Program-made: the position numbers and the translations under genes
Part shown: piece after piece, positions 49,097 through 57,124 of the stretch
How the letters are laid out: every line of letters begins with the position of its first letter
Position numbering within the stretch: position 1 is the stretch's first letter
The notes under the pieces: model-generated
Database searches by the model: none
Seen by the model: the letters and a program-made list of their open reading frames with translations, nothing else
What the model was told of the DNA's origin: nothing
From: CAG-103 sp048217285
GTDB lineage: Bacteria > Bacillota > Clostridia > Oscillospirales > Oscillospiraceae
DNA length: 64,000 bases
Assembly (NCBI GenBank): GCA_048217285.1
Contig: DBFWVW010000067.1
Location: forward strand, 1-64,000
Reading direction: 5' to 3'

Positions 49097-49126
49097 ATTA
49101 TACTGCGTATTTTGACATCCGTCAAA
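49097..49126 (-). promoter_or_regulatory. TetR gene promoter with a palindrome over the -35 box
   Basis: Minus strand TTGACG, 17-bp spacer, TATAAT (forward 49097-49125). TTTGAC-ATCC-GTCAAA (49111-49126) covers the -35 box. Confidence 0.7.
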
Positions 49127-49178
49127 TGGGCAGGAAATCCGGCCCCAACTTGACAAAAATGTGGCGGCGTGCCATCTT

Positions 49179-49198
49179 TTTACTGACCGGTTGGTAAA
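49179..49198 (+). promoter_or_regulatory. Likely TetR operator
   Basis: TTTAC-tg-ACCGGT-tg-GTAAA: outer arms and the central ACCGGT are perfectly symmetrical over 20 bp. It sits 21 bases before the ATG at 49219; a weak TTGACA-17-CATCTT promoter lies just upstream (49150-49178). Confidence 0.7.
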
Positions 49199-49218
49199 TT
49201 ACGAAAGGCGGCGACGGC

Positions 49219-49755
49219 ATGACGGATGTGGTTGTGCATATTTCGGGCATGGACTGCGGCGGCATCCTGCTCGCGCAGACGACGGACGAGCACGGCGCGA
49301 CCGGCCGCAGCAAGCGCGGGCTGATTGCCTCGGCAGCGTATAACGGCGGGCGCGTTGTGTCGTACACGGCGGCCGGCGCTGTCTGCGGTGCGCTCGGCGC
49401 GGTCATCACCTATACGCCAAATATCAAGAGCATGGTCTTTACCGTTGCGGGTGCGCTCGTGATGCTGGTGTTCTCACTTGGTACGGTGCCGCTGCTGTTT
49501 CTCTTCGGCGCGCTGCAGTCGTTTTTGCCGCGCGGCTGGATGAAATACATCGTCAAGGGCAGCGCCGTGCTGGTCGTGACGCTGGGATTGTCGATGCTCG
49601 TCAAGGGCATTCGCCTTTTTTGTATGTGCGGGTTCAATCCAGCTTCAGGTCGCCCTCGCGGATCCAGCCGAGACGGCGGCACAGTAGACCGATGGCCCAG
49701 CAGATCACGGCCGGGAGTACGAAGCAGACCAGCACGAGCCCGATCCAGTCCATGA
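49219..49755 (+). pseudogene. TauE/SafE (DsbD_2-like) membrane protein with an internal deletion
   Basis: The frame gives 178 residues. Residues 5-60 (VHISGMDCGGILLAQ and YNGGRVVSYTAAGAVCGALGAV) match the first part of the small TauE/SafE-type family, and 75-135 (FSLGTVPLLFLFGALQSFLP, then VLVVTLGLSMLVKGI) match its last part. The middle, which in relatives holds the N-G-L-M-P-C-G-P motif, is absent and the two ends join in frame. The final 40 residues run through the convergent transporter gene (overlap from 49634) and are low-complexity, so the natural stop is also lost. I read this as a decayed gene; a reduced but working membrane protein is possible. Confidence 0.55.
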
Positions 49756-50752
49756 CTCCGGGCTGGATGGCCACGGCCCCGTTGGCGATGGCGGCTTCAC
49801 TCGGTGCGACCCAGCCGGTCCAAACGCCGATGGGGCCGCACAGGCCGCACGTGCCCATGCCGGAGTTGACGGCGGCGCCGTTCATCTGCAGCTTGAACAC
49901 GCACGTTGCAATCGGGCCTGTGATGGCCGATGTCACGATCGCGGGGATCCAGATCTTCGGGTTGCGTACGATGTTGCCCATCTGCAGCATACTCGTGCCG
50001 AGGCCCTGGCTGACGAGACCGCCCCAGCCGTTTTCGCGGAAGCTCAGCACGGCAAAGCCCACCATGTTCGCGCAGCAGCCGGCCACGGCCGCGCCGCCCG
50101 CGAGTCCCGTGAGCGAGAGCGCCGCGCAGATGGCGGCCGACGAGATTGGCAGCGTGAGTGCGATGCCTACGATGACCGACACGAGGATACCCATGACGAA
50201 CGGCTGCTGCTCGGTCGCCCACATGATGAGTGTACCGACCCAGTTGGCCGCCTTGCCGATGGGCGCGGCGACGAGCATGGCCAGTCCGATGCCGACGAGG
50301 ATCGTGACGATGGGCGTGACGAGAATGTCCACCTTCGTCTCCTTGCTCACGGCCTTGCCGAACTCGGCCGCGACGATCGCCGTCACAAGCACTGCCAGCG
50401 GGCCGCCGGCGCCGCCCATGGCGTTGGTTGCATAGCCAACCGGGACGAGTGAGAACAGCACCATCGCCGGCGCGTGCAGCGCGTAGCCGATGGCCACTGC
50501 CATTGCCGGGCCGACCATCAGCGATGCGCAGCCGCCGATCGTGTAGCCGACCGCGGCGTCGCCCTTGCTGATGTTGAAGATGATCGCGTTGAGAAAGCCG
50601 ATGTGGAACTGCTGACCGAGTGTGTTGAGGATCGTGCCGATCAACAGCGAGCAGAACAGACCCTGCGCCATCGCGCCGAGCGCGTCGATGCCGTAGCGCC
50701 GCAGGGAGATCTCAATATCCTTTCGTTTCAGAAAGTCCCGGAACCGCTGCAT
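49634..50752 (-). CDS. PTS_EIIC_2-family membrane transporter, probable niacin-regulated uptake protein
   Basis: 372 residues, ATG 50752 with GGAGGG upstream. About nine spans; it begins MQRFRDFLKRKDIEISLRRY and continues GIDALGAMAQGLFCSLLIGT, with a repeated Gly-rich fold, as in the PfoR/PTS_EIIC_2 group, which has no EIIA or EIIB partner here. It lies directly behind niaR and a 40-bp palindrome (50774-50813). NiaR regulons are known to include uncharacterised membrane proteins proposed as niacin transporters, so I infer nicotinate or nicotinamide uptake. Sugar transport is unlikely without phosphotransfer partners. Confidence 0.8.
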   Translation of the reverse strand: MQRFRDFLKRKDIEISLRRYGIDALGAMAQGLFCSLLIGTILNTLGQQFHIGFLNAIIFNISKGDAAVGYTIGGCASLMVGPAMAVAIGYALHAPAMVLFSLVPVGYATNAMGGAGGPLAVLVTAIVAAEFGKAVSKETKVDILVTPIVTILVGIGLAMLVAAPIGKAANWVGTLIMWATEQQPFVMGILVSVIVGIALTLPISSAAICAALSLTGLAGGAAVAGCCANMVGFAVLSFRENGWGGLVSQGLGTSMLQMGNIVRNPKIWIPAIVTSAITGPIATCVFKLQMNGAAVNSGMGTCGLCGPIGVWTGWVAPSEAAIANGAVAIQPGVMDWIGLVLVCFVLPAVICWAIGLLCRRLGWIREGDLKLD

Positions 50753-50773
50753 AGTGAAGCCCTCCAAAAAACA

Positions 50774-50839
50774 AGTAAGCTTTACAGGTGTCATGACACC
50801 TGTAAAGCTTACTATAAAGATTTCCTCTGAACTTGTCAA
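50774..50839 (-). promoter_or_regulatory. Promoter with a perfect 40-bp palindrome (likely NiaR operator)
   Basis: Palindrome 50774-50813; each 20-bp arm contains TTTACAGGTGTCA in one orientation. Minus-strand promoter TTGACA, 17-bp spacer, TATAGT (forward 50811-50839), so the palindrome begins at the -10 box and covers the start site. The central ACAGGTGTC/GACACCTGT fits my memory of Firmicute NiaR sites. Confidence 0.82.
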
Positions 50840-50855
50840 CTAAAATAAACTTCTG

Positions 50856-51368
50856 TCAATCGTCCAGCAGCAGGCCGGCCGCTTTCAGCGCGGCGCAGGC
50901 GCGGTCACAGGCGGCCGCATCCGGGCAGCGCAGCGTGTGCAGATGGATGCCGCCGGTGAGCATACTCAGCGGGGTCGCGTCGTGCGCCTGCACGCGCGCA
51001 AGGAACTGCTGCACATCATAGCGGCTGCTGATCTGGAGCTGGCCGGTGAGCTGGCCGTAGACCGGGTGCTCGACAATGACATCGAGTACGGTGCAGCCGT
51101 TGTCAACGAGAATATCGAGCTCCTGCCCGGTCTGGGCGAGCGTGTGGCGGCAGGCGATCGTGCGCGTGATGCCGTCCGTTGTCTGCGGCAGCACATAGCC
51201 GCGCGGGGTGGCGGAGATCTCGGCGCCGCCGGCGCGCAGGAGCGCAATGTCGCCCACGATGATCTGGCGGCTGACATTCAGCTCGGCGGCGAGGGACGAC
51301 GCGCTCACGGGCCGGTCAGCCGTCCGGAGCCGGTCGAGGATGGCTTGACGGCGGGAGGCTGCTTCCAC
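50856..51368 (-). CDS. niaR: Niacin-responsive repressor NiaR (YrxA)
   Basis: 170 residues. N-terminal HTH_11 domain (SRRQAILDRLRTADRPVSAS, SLAAELNVSRQIIVGDIALL) and the 3H domain with its three conserved His regions (ACRHTLAQ, VEHPVYGQL, GGIHLHTLR). NiaR represses NAD synthesis and niacin salvage genes when niacin is bound. It starts 3 bases after pncB, so both are cotranscribed, and the operator-bearing promoter of the transporter lies right behind it. Confidence 0.94.
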   Translation of the reverse strand: MEAASRRQAILDRLRTADRPVSASSLAAELNVSRQIIVGDIALLRAGGAEISATPRGYVLPQTTDGITRTIACRHTLAQTGQELDILVDNGCTVLDVIVEHPVYGQLTGQLQISSRYDVQQFLARVQAHDATPLSMLTGGIHLHTLRCPDAAACDRACAALKAAGLLLDD

Positions 51369-51371
51369 GGC

Positions 51372-52832
51372 TCAGCCCTGCGACTTTCCGCCGGCGTTGA
51401 GCAGCTCGAGCTTGATCTTCAGCAGCTTTTCCGACAGGTCCACGTAGTAGTTGTGCGGATAGTCAAAGCGCAGCACCTCCGGCCAGAGCGTGGTGAGCTG
51501 GTCGGCGCAGTAGGCACGGATATCGTCGAGCGCGGGCTTCTGGTATACCAGCTTGCCGCCGCGGAAAATGGGCACGAGCAGCTCACGCGCCGTGAAGTCA
51601 GTGAGCACTTTTTTCTTCCACGTCGCGTCGGGATCGCAGATCTCGAGCGGCTGTGTGTCGTCCACAACTTCGTCGTGCAGGCAGATGTAGTCCGCCTCGG
51701 CCATGCCGGAGTCCTTGCTGTAGAAGCGGTAAACCTTCTTAAAGTGGGGGTTGGTGATCTTGCCGACGTTTTCGCTGATCTTGATCTTCGGGATGATGTT
51801 GCCGTCCTTATCCTCAATGGCCGCGAGCTTATACACGCCGCCGAACACCGGCTCGCTGCGCGCGGTGATGAGCCGCTCGCCCACGCCGAAGCTGTCGACC
51901 TGCGCGCCCTGGCGCAGCAGACCTGCGATCAGGCGCTCATCGAGCGCGTTGGACACGGTGATCTTGCAGTCGGGCCAACCGGCATCGTCGAGCATTTTGC
52001 GTGCCTTCTTCGTCAGGTAGGCAATGTCGCCGGAGTCGAAGCGGATGCCGCAGTGCGTGATGCCCTTCGGCCGCAGCACTTCGTTGAATGCGCGGATGGC
52101 GTTCGGCACGCCGGACTGCAGGCTGTTGTAGGTGTCCACAAGCAGGGTAGCGTTGTTGGGATACGTTTGGCAGTAGGCGCGGAAGGCGTCGAGCTCGGAG
52201 TCAAACATCTGCACCCAGGAGTGCGCCATCGTGCCGCCGGCGTACACGCCGTACAGCTCGTCCGAGAGCGTACAGGCGGTACCGGCGCAGCCGCCGATAT
52301 AGGCCGCGCGCGCGCCGAGAATCGCGCCGTCAGCGCCCTGCGCGCGGCGGGAGCCGAACTCGAGCACCGTGCGGCCATTCGCCGCGCGGCAGATGCGGCT
52401 GGCCTTCGTGGCAATCAGGCTCTGGTGATTGATCTGCAGCAGAAGGTAGGTTTCCACGAGCTGCGCCTGAATGGCGGGCGCGCGCACCGTGATGAGCGGC
52501 TCGCGCGGGAACACGGGCGTGCCCTCCGGCACGGCCCAGATGTCGCCCGTGAACCGGAAATCCTTCAGATAGTCCAGAAATGCCTCGCTGAACAGCTTCC
52601 GGCTGCGCAGATAGGCAATGTCCTCGTCGGTAAAGTGCAGGTTTTCGATGTAGTTGATGATCTGCTCGAGACCGGCAGCGATGGCGTAGCCGCCGTCGTC
52701 CGGCACGCTGCGGAAGAACACATCGAAATACGTGATGCGGTCCTGCATATCGTGCTCCAGATAACCATTGCCCATCGTCAGCTCATAGAAGTCGCAGAGC
52801 ATGGTCATGTTCAGCGCTTTGTTGGGGTCCAT
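51372..52832 (-). CDS. pncB: Nicotinate phosphoribosyltransferase
   Basis: 486 residues. NAPRTase motifs: MTMLCDFYELTMGNGYLEHD at the N-terminus, EFGSRRAQGADGAILGARAAYIGG (the phosphoribosyl/base site), and THCGIRFDSGDIAYLTKKAR. Converts nicotinate and PRPP to nicotinate mononucleotide, the first step of NAD salvage. First gene of pncB-niaR. Promoter on the minus strand: TTGCTT, 17 bp, TATAAT (forward 52891-52919). No palindrome like that at 50774 precedes it. Confidence 0.95.
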   Translation of the reverse strand: MDPNKALNMTMLCDFYELTMGNGYLEHDMQDRITYFDVFFRSVPDDGGYAIAAGLEQIINYIENLHFTDEDIAYLRSRKLFSEAFLDYLKDFRFTGDIWAVPEGTPVFPREPLITVRAPAIQAQLVETYLLLQINHQSLIATKASRICRAANGRTVLEFGSRRAQGADGAILGARAAYIGGCAGTACTLSDELYGVYAGGTMAHSWVQMFDSELDAFRAYCQTYPNNATLLVDTYNSLQSGVPNAIRAFNEVLRPKGITHCGIRFDSGDIAYLTKKARKMLDDAGWPDCKITVSNALDERLIAGLLRQGAQVDSFGVGERLITARSEPVFGGVYKLAAIEDKDGNIIPKIKISENVGKITNPHFKKVYRFYSKDSGMAEADYICLHDEVVDDTQPLEICDPDATWKKKVLTDFTARELLVPIFRGGKLVYQKPALDDIRAYCADQLTTLWPEVLRFDYPHNYYVDLSEKLLKIKLELLNAGGKSQG

Positions 52833-52852
52833 TGACCTCGCCTCCTGAATGG

Positions 52853-52919
52853 GTCTGCGGGGGTGCAGACAACAAAATATATTCCTTTTAATTATAACGT
52901 TTGTCGCCTAGTAAAGCAA
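52853..52919 (-). promoter_or_regulatory. pncB promoter and leader hairpin
   Basis: Minus-strand TTGCTT-17-TATAAT (52891-52919). The leader contains GTCTGC/GCAGAC arms (52853-52870) next to the ribosome site. Confidence 0.6.
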
Positions 52920-52968
52920 CGATTATAAAATTAACAAGGGAAAACGCGCGAAAATTCATTTCGTGCCG

Positions 52969-52997
52969 TTGACATCAAAAAACGGGCGTTGTATCTT
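52969..52997 (+). promoter_or_regulatory. Transketolase operon promoter
   Basis: TTGACA (52969-52974), 17-bp spacer, TATCTT (52992-52997). Confidence 0.75.
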
Positions 52998-53031
52998 TAT
53001 TACGTAACACAAAACAGGAGGACAAACCACC

Positions 53032-53862
53032 ATGTCTTTGACACCGGAACGCACGGCCGAGCTTCAGGAGCTCTGCCGTCAGTATCGGATTGACGTACTC
53101 ACCGCCATCCACGGCGCGCAGTCCGGCCACCCGGGCGGCAGCCTGTCCGTTTGTGAGATCCTCACGCTGCTGTACCAGCAGCGTATGCATGTTGATGCCG
53201 CGCACCCCGATGACCCGAACCGTGACCGGCTCGTGCTCTGCAAGGGTCACGCAGCTCCCATGCTTTACCGCAACCTGATCGGCAAGGGCTTCCTGCCTGC
53301 CGAGAGCATGAACACCTTGCGTCAGACCGGCAGCCCCCTGCAGGGCCATCCGTGTATGCGCACACCGGGTGTGGATATGCCGTCCGGCCCGCTGGGCATC
53401 GGCCTGGCTGCGGCGCAGGGCATGGCCATTGGCCTGAAGCTGAATCATTCCGACGCGCGCGTGTACGCCGTGCTCGGCGACGGCGAGCTGGATGAGGGTG
53501 CCGTCTGGGAGGCGGCCGCCTCGGCCGTGAAGTTCGGGCTCGACAATCTCACCGCCATCGTGGACTGGAACAAGGTCCAGCTCGACGGCACGACCGACGA
53601 GATTATGCCGCTGCGCGACCTGCCCGGCAAGTGGAAAGCTTTCGGCTGGAACGTGCTGCGCTGCGACGGGCACGATATTGCGGCGCTGGATGCCGCGCTC
53701 GACGCTGCTGCAGCGTGCAAGGGCGTGCCGACTGTGATTTTGGCGGATACGGTCAAGGGCAAGGGCGTGTCCTTCATGGAGGGCAAGTCCGCCTGGCACG
53801 GCAAGGCCATTCCGGACGCGGAATTTGCGCAGGCAATGCAGGAACTGGGAGGTAACGTCTGA
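53032..53862 (+). CDS. Transketolase, N-terminal subunit
   Basis: 276 residues; the TPP-binding half of a split transketolase. Motifs: AIHGAQSGHPGGSLSVCEIL, GDGELDEGAVWEAA followed by the N-K-V-Q-L-D-G loop (TPP motif), and LADTVKGKGVSFMEGKSAWH. Works with the next gene product to move two-carbon units between sugar phosphates. Its stop overlaps the start of the second subunit (TGATG). GGAGG precedes the ATG. Confidence 0.95.
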   Translation: MSLTPERTAELQELCRQYRIDVLTAIHGAQSGHPGGSLSVCEILTLLYQQRMHVDAAHPDDPNRDRLVLCKGHAAPMLYRNLIGKGFLPAESMNTLRQTGSPLQGHPCMRTPGVDMPSGPLGIGLAAAQGMAIGLKLNHSDARVYAVLGDGELDEGAVWEAAASAVKFGLDNLTAIVDWNKVQLDGTTDEIMPLRDLPGKWKAFGWNVLRCDGHDIAALDAALDAAAACKGVPTVILADTVKGKGVSFMEGKSAWHGKAIPDAEFAQAMQELGGNV

Positions 53863-54800
53863 TGGGAAAGTCCATTCGTGAAGTTTACGGCACCGTGCTC
53901 GCCGAGCTCGGCGACACCAATGAGAACATCGTCGTGCTCGATGCAGACCTGTCCGGTTCCACCAAGAGCGGCATCTTCGGCAAGGCGCACCCTGAGCGGC
54001 ACTTCAATATGGGCATCGCCGAGTCGGACATGGTCGCCACGGCGGCGGGCCTCGCCACGACCGGTAAGATCCCGTTCGTGAACACGTTCACGGTCTTTCT
54101 GACCACGCTGGGTCTCATCTCCGCGCGTGCGCAGGTGTGCTACGGCAATCTGAATGTGAAGTTCGGCGGCGCCTACTGCGGTATGTCCGACGCGCTCGAC
54201 GGCGCAACGCACCATGCCACGGAAGATATCGCCGTCATGCGCTCGCTGCCGAACATGACCGTGCTCGTCCCGTCGGATGCGACCAGCACCCGCTGGGCCA
54301 CGAAGTACGCCGTGGATACCTACGGACCGATGTACCTGCGCCTGTCGCGCGACGTGTACCCGGATCTGTATGATGAAAACACGAAGTTTGAGTGCGGCAA
54401 GGGCGCCATCGTGCGCGACGGCACGGACGTGACCGTCATCGCCTGTGGCATTCTCGTACACAAGGCGCTCGAGGCGGCCGAGCAGATGGCCGCGCGCGGC
54501 GTGTCCGTGCGCGTGGTGGATATGTACTCCATCAAGCCCATCGACCGCGAGCTCATCCTGCGCTGCGCGCAGGAGACCGGCGCCATTGTCACCGCCGAGG
54601 AGCACAACATTTACGGCGGTCTCGGCAGCGCCGTGGCGGAAGTGCTCGCCTGGGGCGGCGCGGCCGCGCCGACGGAGTTTGTCGGCATCCCCGACACGTT
54701 CACCGAAACCGGCAAATATACCGACCTCCTTGCCAAGTACGGCGTGGACGCAGCCGGTGTCGTGCGCGGCATCGAGCGGGTGCTCGCGCGCAAGCACTGA
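53862..54800 (+). CDS. Transketolase, C-terminal subunit
   Basis: 312 residues; pyrimidine-binding and C-terminal domains: VVLDADLSGSTKSGIFGKAH, ERHFNMGIAESDMVATAAGLA, then LPNMTVLVPSDATSTRWATK and the transketolase_C domain (VSVRVVDMYSIKPIDRELIL, EEHNIYGGLGSAVAEVLA). Split transketolases of this kind are common in Clostridia and archaea. Starts 1 base inside the preceding stop. Confidence 0.95.
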   Translation: MGKSIREVYGTVLAELGDTNENIVVLDADLSGSTKSGIFGKAHPERHFNMGIAESDMVATAAGLATTGKIPFVNTFTVFLTTLGLISARAQVCYGNLNVKFGGAYCGMSDALDGATHHATEDIAVMRSLPNMTVLVPSDATSTRWATKYAVDTYGPMYLRLSRDVYPDLYDENTKFECGKGAIVRDGTDVTVIACGILVHKALEAAEQMAARGVSVRVVDMYSIKPIDRELILRCAQETGAIVTAEEHNIYGGLGSAVAEVLAWGGAAAPTEFVGIPDTFTETGKYTDLLAKYGVDAAGVVRGIERVLARKH

Positions 54801-54813
54801 GTTTTTGCAGCTG

Positions 54814-54847
54814 AGCCGGCAGGCGCCCCGCCTGCCGGCTTTTTTTC
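54814..54847 (+). terminator. Terminator after transketolase
   Basis: AGCCGGCAGGCG-CCC-CGCCTGCCGGCT then eight T. Confidence 0.92.
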
Positions 54848-54858
54848 GGAGGAAGATC

Positions 54859-55935
54859 ATGCAGCGATTTTTTGCCCCCGGCCGCACGGAGCTGGCCGGG
54901 AACCATACCGATCATCAGCTTGGGCGCGTGCTGGCGGCGTCCGTGGATGTGGGCATTACAGCGCGCGCGGTGCGCCGGCGCGACCGCCGCGTGTGCATCC
55001 ACTCGAAGGGATTCCGGCCGTTCACCGTCGCGCTCGACGATCTGGCCGTGAACCCGCGCGCCTATGGCAAGCCGTGGGCGCTTGTGCGCGGCATGGCGGC
55101 GGCAATCCTGGATGCCGGCGGGGAGATCGGTGGCTTCGAGGCGTGGGCGTCCTCCGCACTCAAGCCGGGCGGTGGGCTGTCGTCCTCGGCCGCGTTTGAG
55201 ATTCTCGTCGGCCGCATTTTCAATATGTTTTATAACGGCGGCGTGTTCTCGCCCGAGCAGCTCGCGCGCTTTGGCCAGCAGGCGGAAAACCGTTACTTCG
55301 GCAAGCCGTCCGGCCTTATGGACCAGCTCGCGTGCGCGCTCGACGGCGCGGTGTATATTGACTTTGCCGCCGGGGAAATCGCCCCGGTCGCGGCGCCGTT
55401 TGCCGACATGGGCCTCACGCTCAGCCTGACGGATACCGGCGGCAGTCACGCGGGACTGACCCCCGCATACGCGGCGCTCCCGGCCGATATGTGCAGCGTG
55501 GCGCGGCGCTTCGGCGCCGAGACGCTCTCACAGGTGGATCCGGCGGACTTTTATGCCCACCGGCAGCCGGGCCTTGCCGATGACCGCGCAGCACACTTTT
55601 TTGAGGAGAATGCGCGCGTGCCGCAGATGCGCGACGCGCTCGTGCGCCGGGATGCCGGAACCTACCTGCGTCTGATGAACGCGTCCGGCCGCTCGTCGGA
55701 GCGGCTGCTGCGCAACATCCGCGCCCCGGGCGGCGATGACCGGCTCGAGCGCGGCCTGAAGCGCGCGGCCGAGCTGCTCGACGGCGTGGGCGCGTGGCGT
55801 GTGCACGGCGGCGGTTTTGCCGGGTGCGTGCAGGCGCTCATGCCGTGCGATGTCTTCCCCGGCTACCGGCAGGAGATGGAGACGTTGTTTGGCTCCGGAT
55901 CCTGCCGTGAGCTGTGCATCACAAGTGCGAAATGA
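54859..55935 (+). CDS. GHMP kinase, galactokinase-like
   Basis: 358 residues, ATG 54859 with CGGAGGA upstream. Signature APGRTELAGNHTDH near the N-terminus, ATP loop KPGGGLSSSAAFE (about 103-115), SGLMDQLACALDGA (catalytic Asp region) and GGGFAGCVQAL at the end. The galactokinase signature normally reads G-R-x-N-L-x-G-E-H-x-D-Y; here Glu replaces the Asn and Asn replaces the Glu that contacts the sugar, so the sugar may not be galactose. No galT or galE is near; it follows the transketolase operon after a terminator only 12 bases before the start codon. Confidence 0.83.
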   Translation: MQRFFAPGRTELAGNHTDHQLGRVLAASVDVGITARAVRRRDRRVCIHSKGFRPFTVALDDLAVNPRAYGKPWALVRGMAAAILDAGGEIGGFEAWASSALKPGGGLSSSAAFEILVGRIFNMFYNGGVFSPEQLARFGQQAENRYFGKPSGLMDQLACALDGAVYIDFAAGEIAPVAAPFADMGLTLSLTDTGGSHAGLTPAYAALPADMCSVARRFGAETLSQVDPADFYAHRQPGLADDRAAHFFEENARVPQMRDALVRRDAGTYLRLMNASGRSSERLLRNIRAPGGDDRLERGLKRAAELLDGVGAWRVHGGGFAGCVQALMPCDVFPGYRQEMETLFGSGSCRELCITSAK

Positions 55936-55939
55936 GGAA

Positions 55940-55969
55940 AAAGCCCGCTTCCGGACGGAAGCGGGCTTT
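55940..55969. terminator. Terminator between the sugar kinase and the nuclease-family gene
   Basis: AAAGCCCGCTTCC-GGAC-GGAAGCGGGCTTT; serves convergent genes. Confidence 0.85.
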
Positions 55970-55979
55970 GCTATCTTCT

Positions 55980-57041
55980 TTATTTGAGTCGGATGCTGAG
56001 CAGCACGGGGTTGTGGTCTGAGAAACGGAAACCGTCGTCCTGCGTCTGTACGCTTGTCAGTTCCACATTCGGCGAGAGAATGAAGCCGTCGATCACGTAG
56101 TGCTGTGTGGCGTCGCTCTCGGCGTCGTAGGGCTGGTTGTCGAGGCGGCAGGTCGGCGCAGCCGTATCATACGCAAAACTCCAGCCCTCTGGCAGCATAC
56201 TGTCATCGAGTGTGTCGGGTGTCCAGAGATCGGCGTTCTTGATCGGGTACTTATCCAGTCCACCGGGGAATGTCTGGTTGAAGTCGCCACCGGCGATGAC
56301 GTAATTGCCCTTGGCGTATTCCTGCTCGAGGAACGTCTTGAGCGCGGCGGTCTGCGCGGCCTTGCCCTCGCCGTCGTCATAGGCCTCCAGGTGGAGGTTG
56401 ACGAGCACGAGCTGCGCATCCGTGCCTTCGAGATCAATATACACCGGCATCAGGCAGCGCTTGAGGTTGGCCACCGATACCGGCCACTTGAATGGACTCG
56501 GCAGGGCGATGCGTTCGGCCGAGGCGATCGGTGCGCTCGAGAGCGTCATGATTCCGGAACTCACCTTGCCGATCGGCGGGATGGGGTAGGGCACAAAGTC
56601 GCATTTGTAGTTGCGCGCGTGTGCACTGTCCAGTCCGGTCTCGGAGCGCAGACGGCTGGCCTCCTCAATGCTGTAGGAGCGGGTCGAAGGATCGGCTTCT
56701 ATCTCCTGCAGGAATGTGAAGTCGGCGTCCAGATCCTCCACGGTGCTGACGATGCCGTCCATGTTTTTTTCCACGATCGCCTTACTCGGTGCGCGAACCT
56801 GCTTGCCGCCGTCCATGAAGAAATCGGATTCCTCGCCCAGGCCGGCGTAGCCGACGTTCCACGTCAGGATGGACACGTCATCGCCCGGGGCGAATGCGGC
56901 GGTGCTGTTCTCGCCGTGGGTCACGACGGCAGTCTCGGTTTTTACATTCAGCTGCGTAGCGGTCAGCCAGATGAGCAGCGCGGTGACCAGACCGACGATG
57001 ACGGCCGGAATGATCAGAATAATTTTGAGCGGTTTTTTCAT
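55980..57041 (-). CDS. Membrane-anchored endonuclease/exonuclease/phosphatase (EEP) family protein
   Basis: 353 residues, ATG 57041 with GGAGGG; the longer frame to 57089 is rejected. N-terminal span (IILIIPAVIVGLVTALLIWL) then an extracellular EEP domain: ILTWNVGYAGLG, TFLQEIEADP (metal Glu), LVNLHLEAYDDG, IAGGDFNQTFPG, and the terminal RFSDHNPVLLSI (catalytic Asp-His). Members cleave phosphodiesters of nucleic acids or lipids; an outward-facing lipid or sugar-phosphate phosphodiesterase is more likely than DNA repair, by inference. Confidence 0.9.
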   Translation of the reverse strand: MKKPLKIILIIPAVIVGLVTALLIWLTATQLNVKTETAVVTHGENSTAAFAPGDDVSILTWNVGYAGLGEESDFFMDGGKQVRAPSKAIVEKNMDGIVSTVEDLDADFTFLQEIEADPSTRSYSIEEASRLRSETGLDSAHARNYKCDFVPYPIPPIGKVSSGIMTLSSAPIASAERIALPSPFKWPVSVANLKRCLMPVYIDLEGTDAQLVLVNLHLEAYDDGEGKAAQTAALKTFLEQEYAKGNYVIAGGDFNQTFPGGLDKYPIKNADLWTPDTLDDSMLPEGWSFAYDTAAPTCRLDNQPYDAESDATQHYVIDGFILSPNVELTSVQTQDDGFRFSDHNPVLLSIRLK

Positions 57042-57124
57042 GGGGCAGTTCCCTCCTCGGGGGCAGTGTACCACAATCTCCTGCACCACGCAAACACAAT
57101 CTTGACATGTTTTTTACCCAAACC

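Noticed and set aside
49150..49178. TTGACA-17-CATCTT as a firm promoter for the TauE/SafE remnant
   Set aside because: The -35 box is perfect but the -10 box is poor; kept only as a weak candidate within the operator entry.
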